Positions 8,259-16,705 are shown, numbered from the stretch's first letter. The stretch: DNA of 64,000 bases from Dehalococcoides mccartyi CG5 (GCF_000830885.1 NZ_CP006951.1:186001-250000), one strand, 5' to 3'. The notes: generated by a model from the letters alone, not told the origin. Numbers and translations: made by a program.

Positions 8259-8300
8259 CACTTAGAAAGGGGGGTAATAAAATATCTCCCTTTCTAAGTG
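8259..8300 (+). terminator. Hairpin after rdhB2 (attenuator or processing stem)
   Basis: CACTTAGAAAGGG (8259-8271) pairs perfectly with CCCTTTCTAAGTG (8288-8300) around a 16-nt loop. No clean T-tract follows (TGTTTGCCGGG), so it may work as a weak terminator or as an RNA-stability stem that sets rdhAB apart from the downstream flavoprotein. Confidence 0.55.
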
Positions 8301-8414
8301 TGTTTGCCGGGTTTTAAGCAGGTTACTGATAAATTAACCAAGAAACAGATCAGGAGATGTAAATTTCAGGGAATAATTTCCCCGGCGGAGATTTCTTGAT
8401 ACAGGCTTTTACGA

Positions 8415-9638
8415 ATGGGGTCTATGAAAACTACAATTGGAATCAAGCAAATAATAATAGGCATGGCGGTGATAAGTCTTCTAGCGGCCTTTGTTATTGG
8501 GCGATTGCCTAAATCGACCAGCATTGAGTCATATTTGCCGGATACTTCCGATACCGTATGTGCTTATGACCTGGCTAAATTTGAAGCTCCGAGTAATTAC
8601 CTCTTTGAATCCTTGGACACTGCTGGGAATACTGTCGGTTACATAACTCTGACAGAGGGCAGGGGTTATGGCGGTATTTTGCTTGTTGAGATAGTGTGGT
8701 CACTGGACGGGGCAATCTTGTCCATTACTGTTCCCGAGCAACAGGAGGGTAATGCTTGGTGGGCTAAACTGGAAGATCATGATTTCTTTGATCAATACAT
8801 AGGACGGCAGTTTGATACTGGATTGATACTTGGTGATGATATTGATGTGGTTTCCGGAGCTACCATCTCCAGTACAGGCGTAGCTTTGGGAGTATATCAG
8901 GGTAGAGCCTTGTTGGCAGATGAACTGGGCGAGTCATATCCGGCACCTATGGAGATCGTAAAATTTGGTATTGGTGAAATCCTGCTGATATCCGGATTGA
9001 TTATGACTGTATTATTCCGGACTTTTGCTGTTTTTCGAAAGAGGAAATGGCTACGCTATATCACTTTAACTTTGGGGTTGGGAGTTTTGGGATTCTGGTT
9101 ATCCCGTCCATTGAGTCTGACCAATATAGTTGCGTGGTTGATAGGGTCACCACCTAACCTGCCTAATAATCTGTTCTTGTACATACTGGTTTTGGGAGTG
9201 GTAGGCCTGGTTTTATTGACCGGCAAGAATTTTTATTGTTTCTGGCTGTGTCCGTTTTCGGCAGTTCAGGAAGTGACCTATAGAATCGGTGGACAGATTG
9301 GACTCAAACCTAAGCCCAAAACCTACAAGTTCCTCAGGAATATACGCTTCCTGTTGTTATGGGCGGCTCTGATGCTGGTTTTCTGGTTTACCAATCCCTC
9401 GCTGGCTGTTTTTGAACCTTGGGGTACATTATTTAGCCAGGTAGGGGGAATAGATCAGTGGTTACTTCTTATTCTTACTATAACCTTTAGCTTCTTTATT
9501 TTCAGTCCATGGTGCTTCTACATCTGCCCGGTGGGGGCATTTCTGGATATTGTCATCAAAGTACGCAAGGGAGGAATCAGTCTGTGGAAAAAGCTCAAAG
9601 TATTCCGGGTAAAGAGGTTGGCAGAGGACAAAGCATAG
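8415..9638 (+). CDS. FMN-binding NosR/RdhC-like membrane protein
   Basis: A 407-residue integral membrane protein. One N-terminal membrane helix (about 12-27) leads to an extracytoplasmic FMN-bind domain (about 50-175) whose VVSGATISSTG is the usual covalent-flavin attachment site (second Thr of SGAT-type motifs). At least four more membrane helices follow. Two short cysteine motifs, WLCPFSAVQE and YICPVGAFLD, resemble the CxxxCP elements of NosR/NirI. The C-terminal ferredoxin clusters of full NosR proteins are absent. In rdh operons this family is called RdhC and has been proposed to act in electron transfer or maturation. It lies 184 nt after rdhB2. The start is not certain: ATG 8424 is an alternative. 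Confidence 0.85.
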   Translation: MGSMKTTIGIKQIIIGMAVISLLAAFVIGRLPKSTSIESYLPDTSDTVCAYDLAKFEAPSNYLFESLDTAGNTVGYITLTEGRGYGGILLVEIVWSLDGAILSITVPEQQEGNAWWAKLEDHDFFDQYIGRQFDTGLILGDDIDVVSGATISSTGVALGVYQGRALLADELGESYPAPMEIVKFGIGEILLISGLIMTVLFRTFAVFRKRKWLRYITLTLGLGVLGFWLSRPLSLTNIVAWLIGSPPNLPNNLFLYILVLGVVGLVLLTGKNFYCFWLCPFSAVQEVTYRIGGQIGLKPKPKTYKFLRNIRFLLLWAALMLVFWFTNPSLAVFEPWGTLFSQVGGIDQWLLLILTITFSFFIFSPWCFYICPVGAFLDIVIKVRKGGISLWKKLKVFRVKRLAEDKA

Positions 9639-9640
9639 TT

Positions 9641-9718
9641 GTGACCATAATGATAACCCTTATAGCTTTGTTGAGTATGGTAGTGATATTCATGAAGATA
9701 GCAGGTATTGAGATTTAG
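9641..9718 (+). CDS. Possible 25-residue single-helix membrane peptide
   Basis: A GTG at 9641, two bases after the stop of the RdhC-like gene, opens a 25-codon frame that is almost entirely hydrophobic (TLIALLSMVVIFMK core), enough for one membrane helix. The possible ribosome site (GCAGAGG) is about 13 nt upstream, so support is weak. It could be a small subunit of the flavoprotein or chance. Confidence 0.3.
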   Translation: MTIMITLIALLSMVVIFMKIAGIEI

Positions 9719-9770
9719 CATTGTTGGTTGTAAATCATTTTCAATAACTCATTTGCGGAAGGAGGATTAG

Positions 9771-10526
9771 ATGAAAAAGGCCTTTGTATCCTGGAGTGGA
9801 GGCAAGGACTGTTCATTATCGTTACTAAGGGCGCTGAGGGACGGCTACGAGGTGCAGTGTTTAGCCAGTATGTTTACCGAAGGGACGGGCAGGCTTTACC
9901 CTCATCATTTCACGCCTCAATTACTTGAGAGCCAGGCGGAAGCCATTGGCATACCGCTGGAAATAACCTGGACAAACGGACAGGAGTATACCAGTAACTA
10001 TATCAAGATGCTAAAGCGTTTTAGGGAAGAGGGCATCACGGTTGCCGTGTTCGGGGATGTGAGTGTGGGTAACCCGGACGCTCTGGAGCACCGGATGTGG
10101 GTGGAAAGGGTTTGCCAGGCCGCTGATATGGAAGTACTGCTGCCCTTATGGGATGAAGACCGCGAATCCATAATCGGTGACCTTATAGATTCGGGATTTG
10201 AAACCCTTATTGTAGCCGCCGATGACAGTAAATTAGGCAGGAGCTGGTTGGGCAGGAAACTTGATTATACACTCTTTAATGAACTCAAATCCCTGCACAC
10301 AACTTCACCTGACGGCAAGATAGGGCTTTATCATACCCTGACGGTGGATGGGCCTATCTTCAAAAAGAAGCTGGAGATAGCTGACCGGAAGACCGTTTAC
10401 AAGGAATGCGGCCTATATGACGGCAAACCCACTATAGCTCCGTTCTGGTATCTGGAACTCAGTGATTGTTTTCTGGTTGAGAAGCCGTTGCTGGTTGCAG
10501 AAGATATCGGGGTAGAAACGTCATGA
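9771..10526 (+). CDS. PP-loop ATPase, Dph6/MJ0570-like putative amidoligase
   Basis: A 251-residue protein with the adenine-nucleotide alpha-hydrolase signature SWSGGKD at 8-14. The rest follows the Dph6/MJ0570 family: VFGDVSVGN, HRMWVERVC, LLPLWDEDRE, SWLGRKLD and LYHTLTVDGPIF. Family members adenylate a carboxylate and amidate it with ammonia (diphthine-ammonia ligase in eukaryotes and archaea). Bacteria lack diphthamide, so the target must be different. As first gene of the corrinoid operon, amidation of a corrin side-chain carboxylate is a possible role; this is inference. GGAAGGAGG precedes the ATG, and its stop overlaps the next start (ATGA). Confidence 0.85.
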   Translation: MKKAFVSWSGGKDCSLSLLRALRDGYEVQCLASMFTEGTGRLYPHHFTPQLLESQAEAIGIPLEITWTNGQEYTSNYIKMLKRFREEGITVAVFGDVSVGNPDALEHRMWVERVCQAADMEVLLPLWDEDRESIIGDLIDSGFETLIVAADDSKLGRSWLGRKLDYTLFNELKSLHTTSPDGKIGLYHTLTVDGPIFKKKLEIADRKTVYKECGLYDGKPTIAPFWYLELSDCFLVEKPLLVAEDIGVETS

Positions 10527-11269
10527 AAACTAACATTTACCACATCACCCATACCCCGACTACCGGGAGTGTATCCCTGCGTTTCTGGGGTTGCAACATG
10601 AGTTGTCACGGGTGCCTGTGTAAAGAGGGGATTTATGACCACCTTCTTAAAGAGAACAGGTTCGATAAATTGCTTCAAGCGAAAAATACATCCAAGCCCG
10701 GACGCCTCCTGGAACTGGATGAAGTACTGGCCAGACTGGATGAACTGCAACCCAAAAAGATATTCCTGACCGGAGAAGAGGCCTCTCTTGACCCGAATTA
10801 TGCCGCTATCACCAAAGCGTTCCACCAGCGTTTTAACTGTGAAAATGTTTTGTATACCAATGGCTTTAAGATACCTGAAATTGAAGATACGGATGCAGTT
10901 GAAGTAGGAATCAAGGCTATTTCCGAGGAACTGCACCAGTGGTATACCGAGCGCTCGGTTGAGCCGATAAAACAAAATTTCATCCGCTATGCCCACTCAG
11001 AGGTTAAGCTTACGGCAGCCTCTATACTTATACCCGGTCTGGTAGAAATTGAAGAAATTGAGCGGATAGCTCAATTCATCGCCAGCGTCAACCCGGATAT
11101 TCCTTACTTTGTTTTGCCATACTTTCCGGCCGGTGATAATAACTGGCGCAAGACCAGGCCGGAAGAGGTTGCTGAAGCGGTTGAAAGAGTAAGCCGCTAT
11201 CTGACTAACGTATCCGGCTGCCGGGGTGTTGAACAGGAAATACTCTATGAAGTGGAACGGGTGGTTTAA
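10523..11269 (+). CDS. Radical SAM protein, corrinoid-operon paralogue 1
   Basis: A 248-residue protein with the radical SAM cluster motif WGCNMSCHGC (CxxxCxxC, at about 30-37). It is small and has no SPASM or auxiliary cluster domain, so it is closest in size to pyruvate-formate-lyase-activating enzymes. The usual GGEP strand is replaced by GEEASLDP, a variant shared with two paralogues in this operon (12011 and 13651). LYTNG then marks the next strand. Start and stop overlap or nearly abut both neighbours. The substrate is unknown; the setting implies corrinoid or lower-ligand chemistry, or activation of a glycyl-radical partner that is not seen here. Confidence 0.88.
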   Translation: MKTNIYHITHTPTTGSVSLRFWGCNMSCHGCLCKEGIYDHLLKENRFDKLLQAKNTSKPGRLLELDEVLARLDELQPKKIFLTGEEASLDPNYAAITKAFHQRFNCENVLYTNGFKIPEIEDTDAVEVGIKAISEELHQWYTERSVEPIKQNFIRYAHSEVKLTAASILIPGLVEIEEIERIAQFIASVNPDIPYFVLPYFPAGDNNWRKTRPEEVAEAVERVSRYLTNVSGCRGVEQEILYEVERVV

Positions 11270-11273
11270 AGCC

Positions 11274-11987
11274 ATGACCGGAGCTATTTCCAGAATATAT
11301 TATCCCAAAGTATTCATTACCGGTGTCGGAGCCGGTGGCAGGGCCTTCCTGACACCGGTGGCTGAGGCGGCTGTAAGACGCTGCGGCATTATAACCGCCT
11401 GGGCAGAAGTGATAAAAAGTTTGGGGTTTAGTCTGGAAGGCAAGCTGGTTTTGGAACAAAACTGCACTAACTATCAAGAAGTACTTGTTAAGGCGGCAAA
11501 GCTGGCTCGAACTAAGGGGGAAGACATTGCCCTTTTAGTAAAGGATGACCCTCTGGTGTATTCAGCCGGCCTTGACAGCTACAAAGAGGTTTTTAAAGAC
11601 TTCCGGATTGAATTTATACCGGCTGTTTCCAGTTTGCAGTTGCTGGCGGCCGCTACCCGGGTTTCACTGGAAGATTGCCTGCTGGTAGTCTATAAACCGG
11701 ATGCCGCCGGCAATATTGACCAATCTGATTTAGTCGTAAAGCGGGAGCGTATGTTAAAGGCTTACAAAGCCGGTTACAACCTGATTATCTTGAATGACCT
11801 GGAACAAACTCTGGCCCAGACCGCCGGTTTTTTGATTGAGAGAGGGATACCGGCAGATACAAAGATAATAGTTGGCGAACAGATGGGCACTGAAAGCCAG
11901 AAAATAACCGGAAAAAGTATCTCTGAAGTATCCCGGGGTACCAGCCACTGGATGTCCTGTATGGCGGTAAAACAGCCGGAGTACTAA
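11274..11987 (+). CDS. CbiE-like tetrapyrrole methylase, orphan
   Basis: About 237 residues. KVFITGVGAGGRAFLTP near the N-terminus is the SAM-binding GxGxGG element of the tetrapyrrole methylase family, and the order of strands (LLVKDDPLVY, FIPAVSSLQLLAAA, LIILNDL) fits CbiE, the precorrin-6/cobalt-precorrin-7 C5 methyltransferase. The usual GPG is GAG and several family residues differ. No de novo corrin ring genes (cbiC, D, F, G, H, J, L) occur in the window, so ring methylation by a normal pathway is doubtful. A second CbiE-like domain is fused to a BtuF domain at 19918. The start is ambiguous: ATG 11247 with AGGA upstream is possible. Confidence 0.75.
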   Translation: MTGAISRIYYPKVFITGVGAGGRAFLTPVAEAAVRRCGIITAWAEVIKSLGFSLEGKLVLEQNCTNYQEVLVKAAKLARTKGEDIALLVKDDPLVYSAGLDSYKEVFKDFRIEFIPAVSSLQLLAAATRVSLEDCLLVVYKPDAAGNIDQSDLVVKRERMLKAYKAGYNLIILNDLEQTLAQTAGFLIERGIPADTKIIVGEQMGTESQKITGKSISEVSRGTSHWMSCMAVKQPEY

Positions 11988-12010
11988 AACAGTAAATTGT
12001 GAGGAAAGAT

Positions 12011-12835
12011 ATGACCATCTCCAATCTTAAATATCAGGCTGATTCAACGCCTTGCGGAGATAAGGCAGATATGCAGACCAATGTTTACCACGTTGCCTAT
12101 GCCCCGGCTATCAAAAAGGCTTACCTTTTCCACTGGGGATGCAATCTGGAATGCAAGGGTTGCCTGTGCAAGAAGGAAATAAACTGCATGGCACTGGAGG
12201 AAAATCTGGACGTGGTCTTCCGCGACCCCCGTTTCTGCCCGCCTCAGACACCTTCTGCTACGCTTTCCTTCGGAAAACTTGTTTCCCTGCTGGAGAATAT
12301 AGAGCTTACCGAGGTGGCCTTTGAAGGGCAGGAAGCCTCTCTGGACCCGATGTTGCCGGATATCTGCCGGTGGCTAAAAGACAGAGGCTGCAAGGTTATT
12401 CTGCATACCAACGGGGTGGCCATGGCAGATGCCAGCCATATTGATGACGTGATTGTCAGCCTGAAAGCTATTACTCCTGAACTCTATGCCGGGTACACCT
12501 GCCGTTCCAATGCCAGCCTGCTGGACAACTTTCGGAAATACTACGAATCCGGGGTTAACCTGAAAGCCGAAAGTGTATATATACCGGACTATATAGGTCT
12601 TGAAGAAACCGAAAAAATTGCCAAGTTTATTGCTTCGGTGGATACAAATATTCCCTACCGGATGGATGCCTATTTTGCATCCGGTGACAACCCCTGGCGG
12701 CCGCCTACGCCTGAGGAGATGCAGATTGCTCTGGCGGTTGCCCGCAAGCACCTGAAGAATGTCTACTGCACCCAGCAGACCAAGAAGGACCTAAGCAAAG
12801 CAGACCTGCTGTACGAAGTGGTGCGGCTGTATTAG
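12011..12835 (+). CDS. Radical SAM protein, corrinoid-operon paralogue 2
   Basis: A protein of about 274 residues with WGCNLECKGC (CxxxCxxC), then GQEASLDP and LHTNGV, the same layout as the paralogues at 10523 and 13651. The chosen ATG has GAGGAAAG about 3 nt upstream; ATG 12071 would line up with the N-termini of the paralogues and has AAGG nearby, so the first 20 residues are uncertain. It sits between the CbiE-like gene and CbiZ. The C-terminal half (a conserved ASGDNPWRPPTPEE stretch) matches paralogue 1 (AGDNNWRKTRPEE), so the three came from duplication. Confidence 0.87.
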   Translation: MTISNLKYQADSTPCGDKADMQTNVYHVAYAPAIKKAYLFHWGCNLECKGCLCKKEINCMALEENLDVVFRDPRFCPPQTPSATLSFGKLVSLLENIELTEVAFEGQEASLDPMLPDICRWLKDRGCKVILHTNGVAMADASHIDDVIVSLKAITPELYAGYTCRSNASLLDNFRKYYESGVNLKAESVYIPDYIGLEETEKIAKFIASVDTNIPYRMDAYFASGDNPWRPPTPEEMQIALAVARKHLKNVYCTQQTKKDLSKADLLYEVVRLY

Positions 12836-12865
12836 ATAGCAATATGGAGTAAGGAGATCAAAAAC

Positions 12866-13645
12866 TTGACTACTAAAAGTGAACTTAAAAAAATATCACT
12901 GGGTTCGTTTGAAGGCTTTACTGCCGATACGGTTTATTATACAGCTATTGGGTATCCTAATAATGTTTTTGCCCTTCGGTTTGATGAAATGCGGGATGTC
13001 ATAAGCAGCCGCCACGGTATTATGAAGTCTGATTTTTTAACTATCTGCCATATACCGGACGAGCTGGGTCTTTATATGCATGACCAGAGCAAGAGCCATT
13101 TCTATTATTATGGGCAGCTGCTGGCAGATGTACTGAAAGAATATGACATTGAAATTGAAAACACCGCCTTCCTCTCCACCGGTGTTCAGATGCGTAACCT
13201 GGCCTTTGCGGTGGAAAAGTATGAAGAACTCTGGGTGGCTTGTTTTACCACCGCCGGCGTTCGCCACAATGCAGTTCGGATAGGCAAAGATGCGGCGGTG
13301 GGTATTGAACGCAACGGTGAATTCAAGGGTTTCGGGACTATCTGCCACGTGGTGATTACCAATGCTTCTTTTGACCACGGAGCTTTGGTTTCATCGGTCA
13401 TAACCGTTACCGAGGCCAAAAATGTAGCCCTTCAGGAGATGGATATAAGGAGTTCCCATAATCCGGATTGGCTGGCCACCGGCACCGGGACTGACCAGGT
13501 GATTGTAGCTTCAGGCTTCGGAGAGAAGTGCAAGTATGTGCAGGGGCATACCGTAATAGGCAAGATGATGGCAGATGCGGTTATAAAATCTACCAAAGAA
13601 GCGGTGGCCAACTGTATCCGGGACACGGCCGGCCAGCCTGACTAG
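12866..13645 (+). CDS. cbiZ: Adenosylcobinamide amidohydrolase, CbiZ family (copy 1)
   Basis: A 259-residue protein with family signatures LSTGVQMRNLAF, FTTAGVRHNAVRIG, ITVTEAKNVALQEMDI and ATGTGTDQVIVASG. CbiZ cleaves the aminopropanol side chain of adenosylcobinamide or of complete cobamides to give adenosylcobyric acid, letting the cell replace the lower ligand. That fits a bacterium whose dehalogenases need particular cobamides. The start is TTG with AAGGAG 9 nt upstream. The neighbouring cobA and cbiB would process the product. The copy at 19139 is clearly different in sequence, so the two may prefer different corrinoids. Confidence 0.88.
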   Translation: MTTKSELKKISLGSFEGFTADTVYYTAIGYPNNVFALRFDEMRDVISSRHGIMKSDFLTICHIPDELGLYMHDQSKSHFYYYGQLLADVLKEYDIEIENTAFLSTGVQMRNLAFAVEKYEELWVACFTTAGVRHNAVRIGKDAAVGIERNGEFKGFGTICHVVITNASFDHGALVSSVITVTEAKNVALQEMDIRSSHNPDWLATGTGTDQVIVASGFGEKCKYVQGHTVIGKMMADAVIKSTKEAVANCIRDTAGQPD

Positions 13646-13650
13646 GTAAG

Positions 13651-14391
13651 ATGAATATTTACCAGATTACCTATGAACCGAATTACCGGGTGCTGGGGCT
13701 CCATTTCTGGGGTTGCAACCTTTTTTGCCGCGGCTGTTATAAAAACTACTGGACTGACGACCTTAGTCTGCCCGGCAGTTCGGTAGAACAGCTTAAAGAT
13801 GCCCCCAGAGCGAAAACCCCTGCCATATTTTTAACCCTTGAAGAGGTGCTTGAAAAGACCGAAGGCCTTGCCCCCCGAGATATATTCTTTATGGGCAAGG
13901 AAGCCTCGCTTGACCCCGAACTGCCTCTGCTTGCAGCGAGGCTTCATGCCCGGCACAAAGGTTTTCATACCCTGCTTACCAATGGCGTCAAGCTAACTGA
14001 CCTTTCAGATATAGACGAAGCGGTTTTTGGTTTTAAATCTGCCAGCGAATCTGTCCATCGGGAATATACCGGGTTGTCCAACCTGGGCATAATGAACAAT
14101 TTCAAGAAGGTTTATCAGAACGGTAAAAAACTGCAGGCCGAAATAGCCTTCATTCCCAATCTGGTAGAGGAAGAGGAGATTGGGGCGTTAGCTAAGACTA
14201 TTTCTGAAATAGACCGCAAGATTCTTTTCCGGGTTACCTCGTATTTTGCGGTTCCGGGCGCCCCATGGCCAGCTGCTTCGCGGGAACAGGTGGAAGATGC
14301 GGCAGCGTTTGCCCGCAAATACCTTGATGACGTGGTTACCATGGCTTCAGACAGCCGGGATAACAGCTGGAAGCCGGAAGTAATCTTATAG
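13651..14391 (+). CDS. Radical SAM protein, corrinoid-operon paralogue 3
   Basis: A 246-residue radical SAM protein with WGCNLFCRGC (CxxxCxxC), GKEASLDP and LLTNGV. It lacks the second CxC-type residues (CLCK) that follow the cluster in paralogues 1 and 2; here the sequence is CYKN. It begins 5 nt after the cbiZ stop and ends 8 nt before the RNR-like gene. Repeating radical SAM genes between CbiE-like, CbiZ and RNR-like genes suggests that each works with its neighbour, but the substrates are unknown. Confidence 0.87.
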   Translation: MNIYQITYEPNYRVLGLHFWGCNLFCRGCYKNYWTDDLSLPGSSVEQLKDAPRAKTPAIFLTLEEVLEKTEGLAPRDIFFMGKEASLDPELPLLAARLHARHKGFHTLLTNGVKLTDLSDIDEAVFGFKSASESVHREYTGLSNLGIMNNFKKVYQNGKKLQAEIAFIPNLVEEEEIGALAKTISEIDRKILFRVTSYFAVPGAPWPAASREQVEDAAAFARKYLDDVVTMASDSRDNSWKPEVIL

Positions 14392-14399
14392 GAATAAAT

Positions 14400-16157
14400 A
14401 TGAAACTAAGCGGGAACGCCAAAATAGTACTTGAAAAACGCTACCTGAAACGGGACGGAGACGGGAGTATTACCGAATCCCCGGAGGATATGTTCCGCAG
14501 GGTAGCGGATGCAGTGGCGGCGGCTGAAAATGCTTATAACCAGCAGGGTAAAGCCGCCTGCTGGGCGGACGAATTTTACCGTATGATGACCGGTCTTGAA
14601 TTCCTGCCTAATTCGCCTACCCTCCTTAATGCCGGGCGCGAACTGGGGCTTTTGTCATCCTGCTTTGTTTTACCGGTGGAAGACTCTGTTGAGGGTATCG
14701 CTAAAGCCATCGGTGAAGCTATGATTATCCATCAGTACGGGGGCGGCACCGGCTTTGCCTTTGATACTATAAGACCGGAAGATACCCCGATTAAAAGCGG
14801 ACATAACGTAGCCGGCGGACCGGTCAGACTGGTGGGGGTTTTTTCGGAGGCGGCCAACTATATCAAACAGGCAGGGGTTCGCTGTGGCTGCAATTCGGCC
14901 AGTTTGCCGGTAAATCATCCGGACATCCTGAAATTTATCCGGGCTAAAGATGAGGGTAATCACTCGGCCAATTTTGGCATTAATATAGCCCTGACTGACA
15001 GCTTTATCCAAAAGGTTAGACGCGGGGAGGATTATGAACTGATTAACCCGCGTACAGGGGAAGTTACCGGCAGTTTATCTGCCTCAGACGTTTTTTACCG
15101 CATCGCCCAAAGCGCCTGGGAAACAGGCGACCCGGGTATAATGTTTATTGACCGGATAAATAAAGATAATCCCACCCCGCAGCTTGGGGAATTTGTAACT
15201 ACCGACCCCTGCGGCGGTCAGCCATTACTCCCGTATGAATCAGCTACCTTGGGGACTATAAACCTGTCCCTTATGGCATTGAAAGAGGGTAACTGCTTCG
15301 GGGTAGATTACCTGCGGCTTGGCAAGCTTATTGCCAAAGCTATCCGTTTTCTGGATGACGTGCTGGAAGTAAACCGTTATCCGATACCGGAAGTTGAAAG
15401 AGCGGCTAAAGCCACCCGCAAAATCGGCCTTGGGTTCATGGGCTTTGCTGAAATGCTGATAAAGCTGGGTATCCGCTATGATTCAGAGCAGGCGGTATCT
15501 CTGGCAGATAGGCTTATGACCTTTGTAAATGAAACAGTTAATAAAGCCAGTGAAGAACTGGCACTGGAACGGGGGTCTTTCCCGGCCTTTGCGGGCAATA
15601 TATATGCTAAAAGCGGGGCTAAACCCAGACGAAATGCCACCTGCCTTACATTTACCAATACCGGTACCACCAGTATCATTGCCGATACCTCGGTAGGTAT
15701 CCACCCTATATATTCACTGGTTATGGTGCGCAATATACTGGACGGGCAGCGTCTGCTGGATATCAACCATACTTTTGAAGAAACAGCCCGGGAAAGGGGT
15801 TTTTTCAACCCGGTGCTTATAGAAAAACTGCTGACGGGTGAAAGCCCTCAAAATTGCCCGGAGATACCCCGGGATTACCGCAGGTTGCTGGTTACCGCCC
15901 GGGATATTCAGCCGGAGTGGTGTATAAGGGTACAGGCAGCTTTCCAGAAACATACGGACAACGCTATTTCCCAGACGGTCAATTTTCCTAAATCTGCCAC
16001 GGTTGAGGATATAGCAGAGTTATTCCTGAAATCCCATGAATTGGGACTTAAAGGGGTTACGGCTTATCGGGACAGCAGCCGGGACGTGCAGGTACTCTGC
16101 ACCGGAACAGACTGCCGGGATATAGCCAAACAGTATTTTGAGGATTGCCATGTTTGA
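14400..16157 (+). CDS. Class II ribonucleotide reductase paralogue with altered active site
   Basis: A 585-residue homologue of B12-dependent NrdJ; compare the canonical copy at 44671. The fold is intact: SPTLLNAGRELG, LPVEDSVEGI, GGGTGFAFD, KIGLGFMGFAEML. The active site is not. Canonical NPCGE (Asn393-Cys395-Glu397 in NrdJ here) is DPCGG (Asp269-Cys271-Gly273). The redox cysteine of ESCNLGS is Ala282 (ESATLGT). The phosphate loop IAPTGT is FTNTGT, and RRGANM is RCGCNS. The C-terminal TSCPD domain and zinc ribbon are absent. Ribonucleotide reduction is unlikely. A role as cobamide-binding sensor, carrier or chaperone, or in a new adenosylcobamide reaction, is inferred from the operon. It overlaps cobA. 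Confidence 0.85.
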   Translation: MKLSGNAKIVLEKRYLKRDGDGSITESPEDMFRRVADAVAAAENAYNQQGKAACWADEFYRMMTGLEFLPNSPTLLNAGRELGLLSSCFVLPVEDSVEGIAKAIGEAMIIHQYGGGTGFAFDTIRPEDTPIKSGHNVAGGPVRLVGVFSEAANYIKQAGVRCGCNSASLPVNHPDILKFIRAKDEGNHSANFGINIALTDSFIQKVRRGEDYELINPRTGEVTGSLSASDVFYRIAQSAWETGDPGIMFIDRINKDNPTPQLGEFVTTDPCGGQPLLPYESATLGTINLSLMALKEGNCFGVDYLRLGKLIAKAIRFLDDVLEVNRYPIPEVERAAKATRKIGLGFMGFAEMLIKLGIRYDSEQAVSLADRLMTFVNETVNKASEELALERGSFPAFAGNIYAKSGAKPRRNATCLTFTNTGTTSIIADTSVGIHPIYSLVMVRNILDGQRLLDINHTFEETARERGFFNPVLIEKLLTGESPQNCPEIPRDYRRLLVTARDIQPEWCIRVQAAFQKHTDNAISQTVNFPKSATVEDIAELFLKSHELGLKGVTAYRDSSRDVQVLCTGTDCRDIAKQYFEDCHV

Positions 16158-16689
16158 TATATCGGTTCAAACACAAACCGGTCTGGTACAGGTTTTTTAT
16201 GGTGACGGCCGGGGCAAGACTTCGGCGGCTATGGGTGAGGTCTGGCAGGCAGTTTCGCAGGGTCTTAAAGTCTGTGCGGTTTTCTTTATGAAGGGTAAAC
16301 GCAGGGAGGCGGAATATAATATTCTTGAAAAACTGCAGGTGGAATACACAGTCTTTGGCCGAAGCGGTTTCCTGAGCAGTGCGGATACCCAAGCCGAGGA
16401 TTCTAAACTTTGCCGCCAGGCTTTGGAATTTGCCGAAGGGCAAATACGTTCGGGCAAATGGGATTTGGTGGTGCTGGATGAAATTAACAATGCCCAGTAT
16501 TACGGTTTTATACAAGCTAGAGATATCTTAAAACTTTTATCTGCCAAGCCTGTTGGCACCTCGCTTATCCTTACCGGAAAAGTGGTGGACAAAGCGGTAG
16601 CAGAGGAAGTAAATCTGATAGATGAATGCTGCAAGGTCAAACACCCGTATGACCGGGGTATTCTGGCCCGGCAGGGTATAGACTTTTGA
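16150..16689 (+). CDS. cobA: Corrinoid adenosyltransferase, CobA/CobO/BtuR family
   Basis: A protein of about 179 residues with the P-loop YGDGRGKTSAAMG near the N-terminus and VVLDEINNA (Walker B region), both typical of the BtuR/CobO family. It transfers the adenosyl group of ATP to cob(I)alamin or cobinamide, giving the upper ligand needed by NrdJ and by CbiZ/CbiB substrates. The start at 16150 has GAGG 6 nt upstream and overlaps the RNR-like stop (ATGTTTGA). The length matches the family. Confidence 0.92.
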   Translation: MFDISVQTQTGLVQVFYGDGRGKTSAAMGEVWQAVSQGLKVCAVFFMKGKRREAEYNILEKLQVEYTVFGRSGFLSSADTQAEDSKLCRQALEFAEGQIRSGKWDLVVLDEINNAQYYGFIQARDILKLLSAKPVGTSLILTGKVVDKAVAEEVNLIDECCKVKHPYDRGILARQGIDF

Positions 16690-16705
16690 AGATGAGTAAA
16701 AGCAG

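Noticed and set aside
9600-9770. Cobalamin riboswitch before the corrinoid operon
   Set aside because: I looked for the B12-box and conserved core here and in 8231-8414 and 5999-6440 and did not find them. A covariance-model search would settle it.
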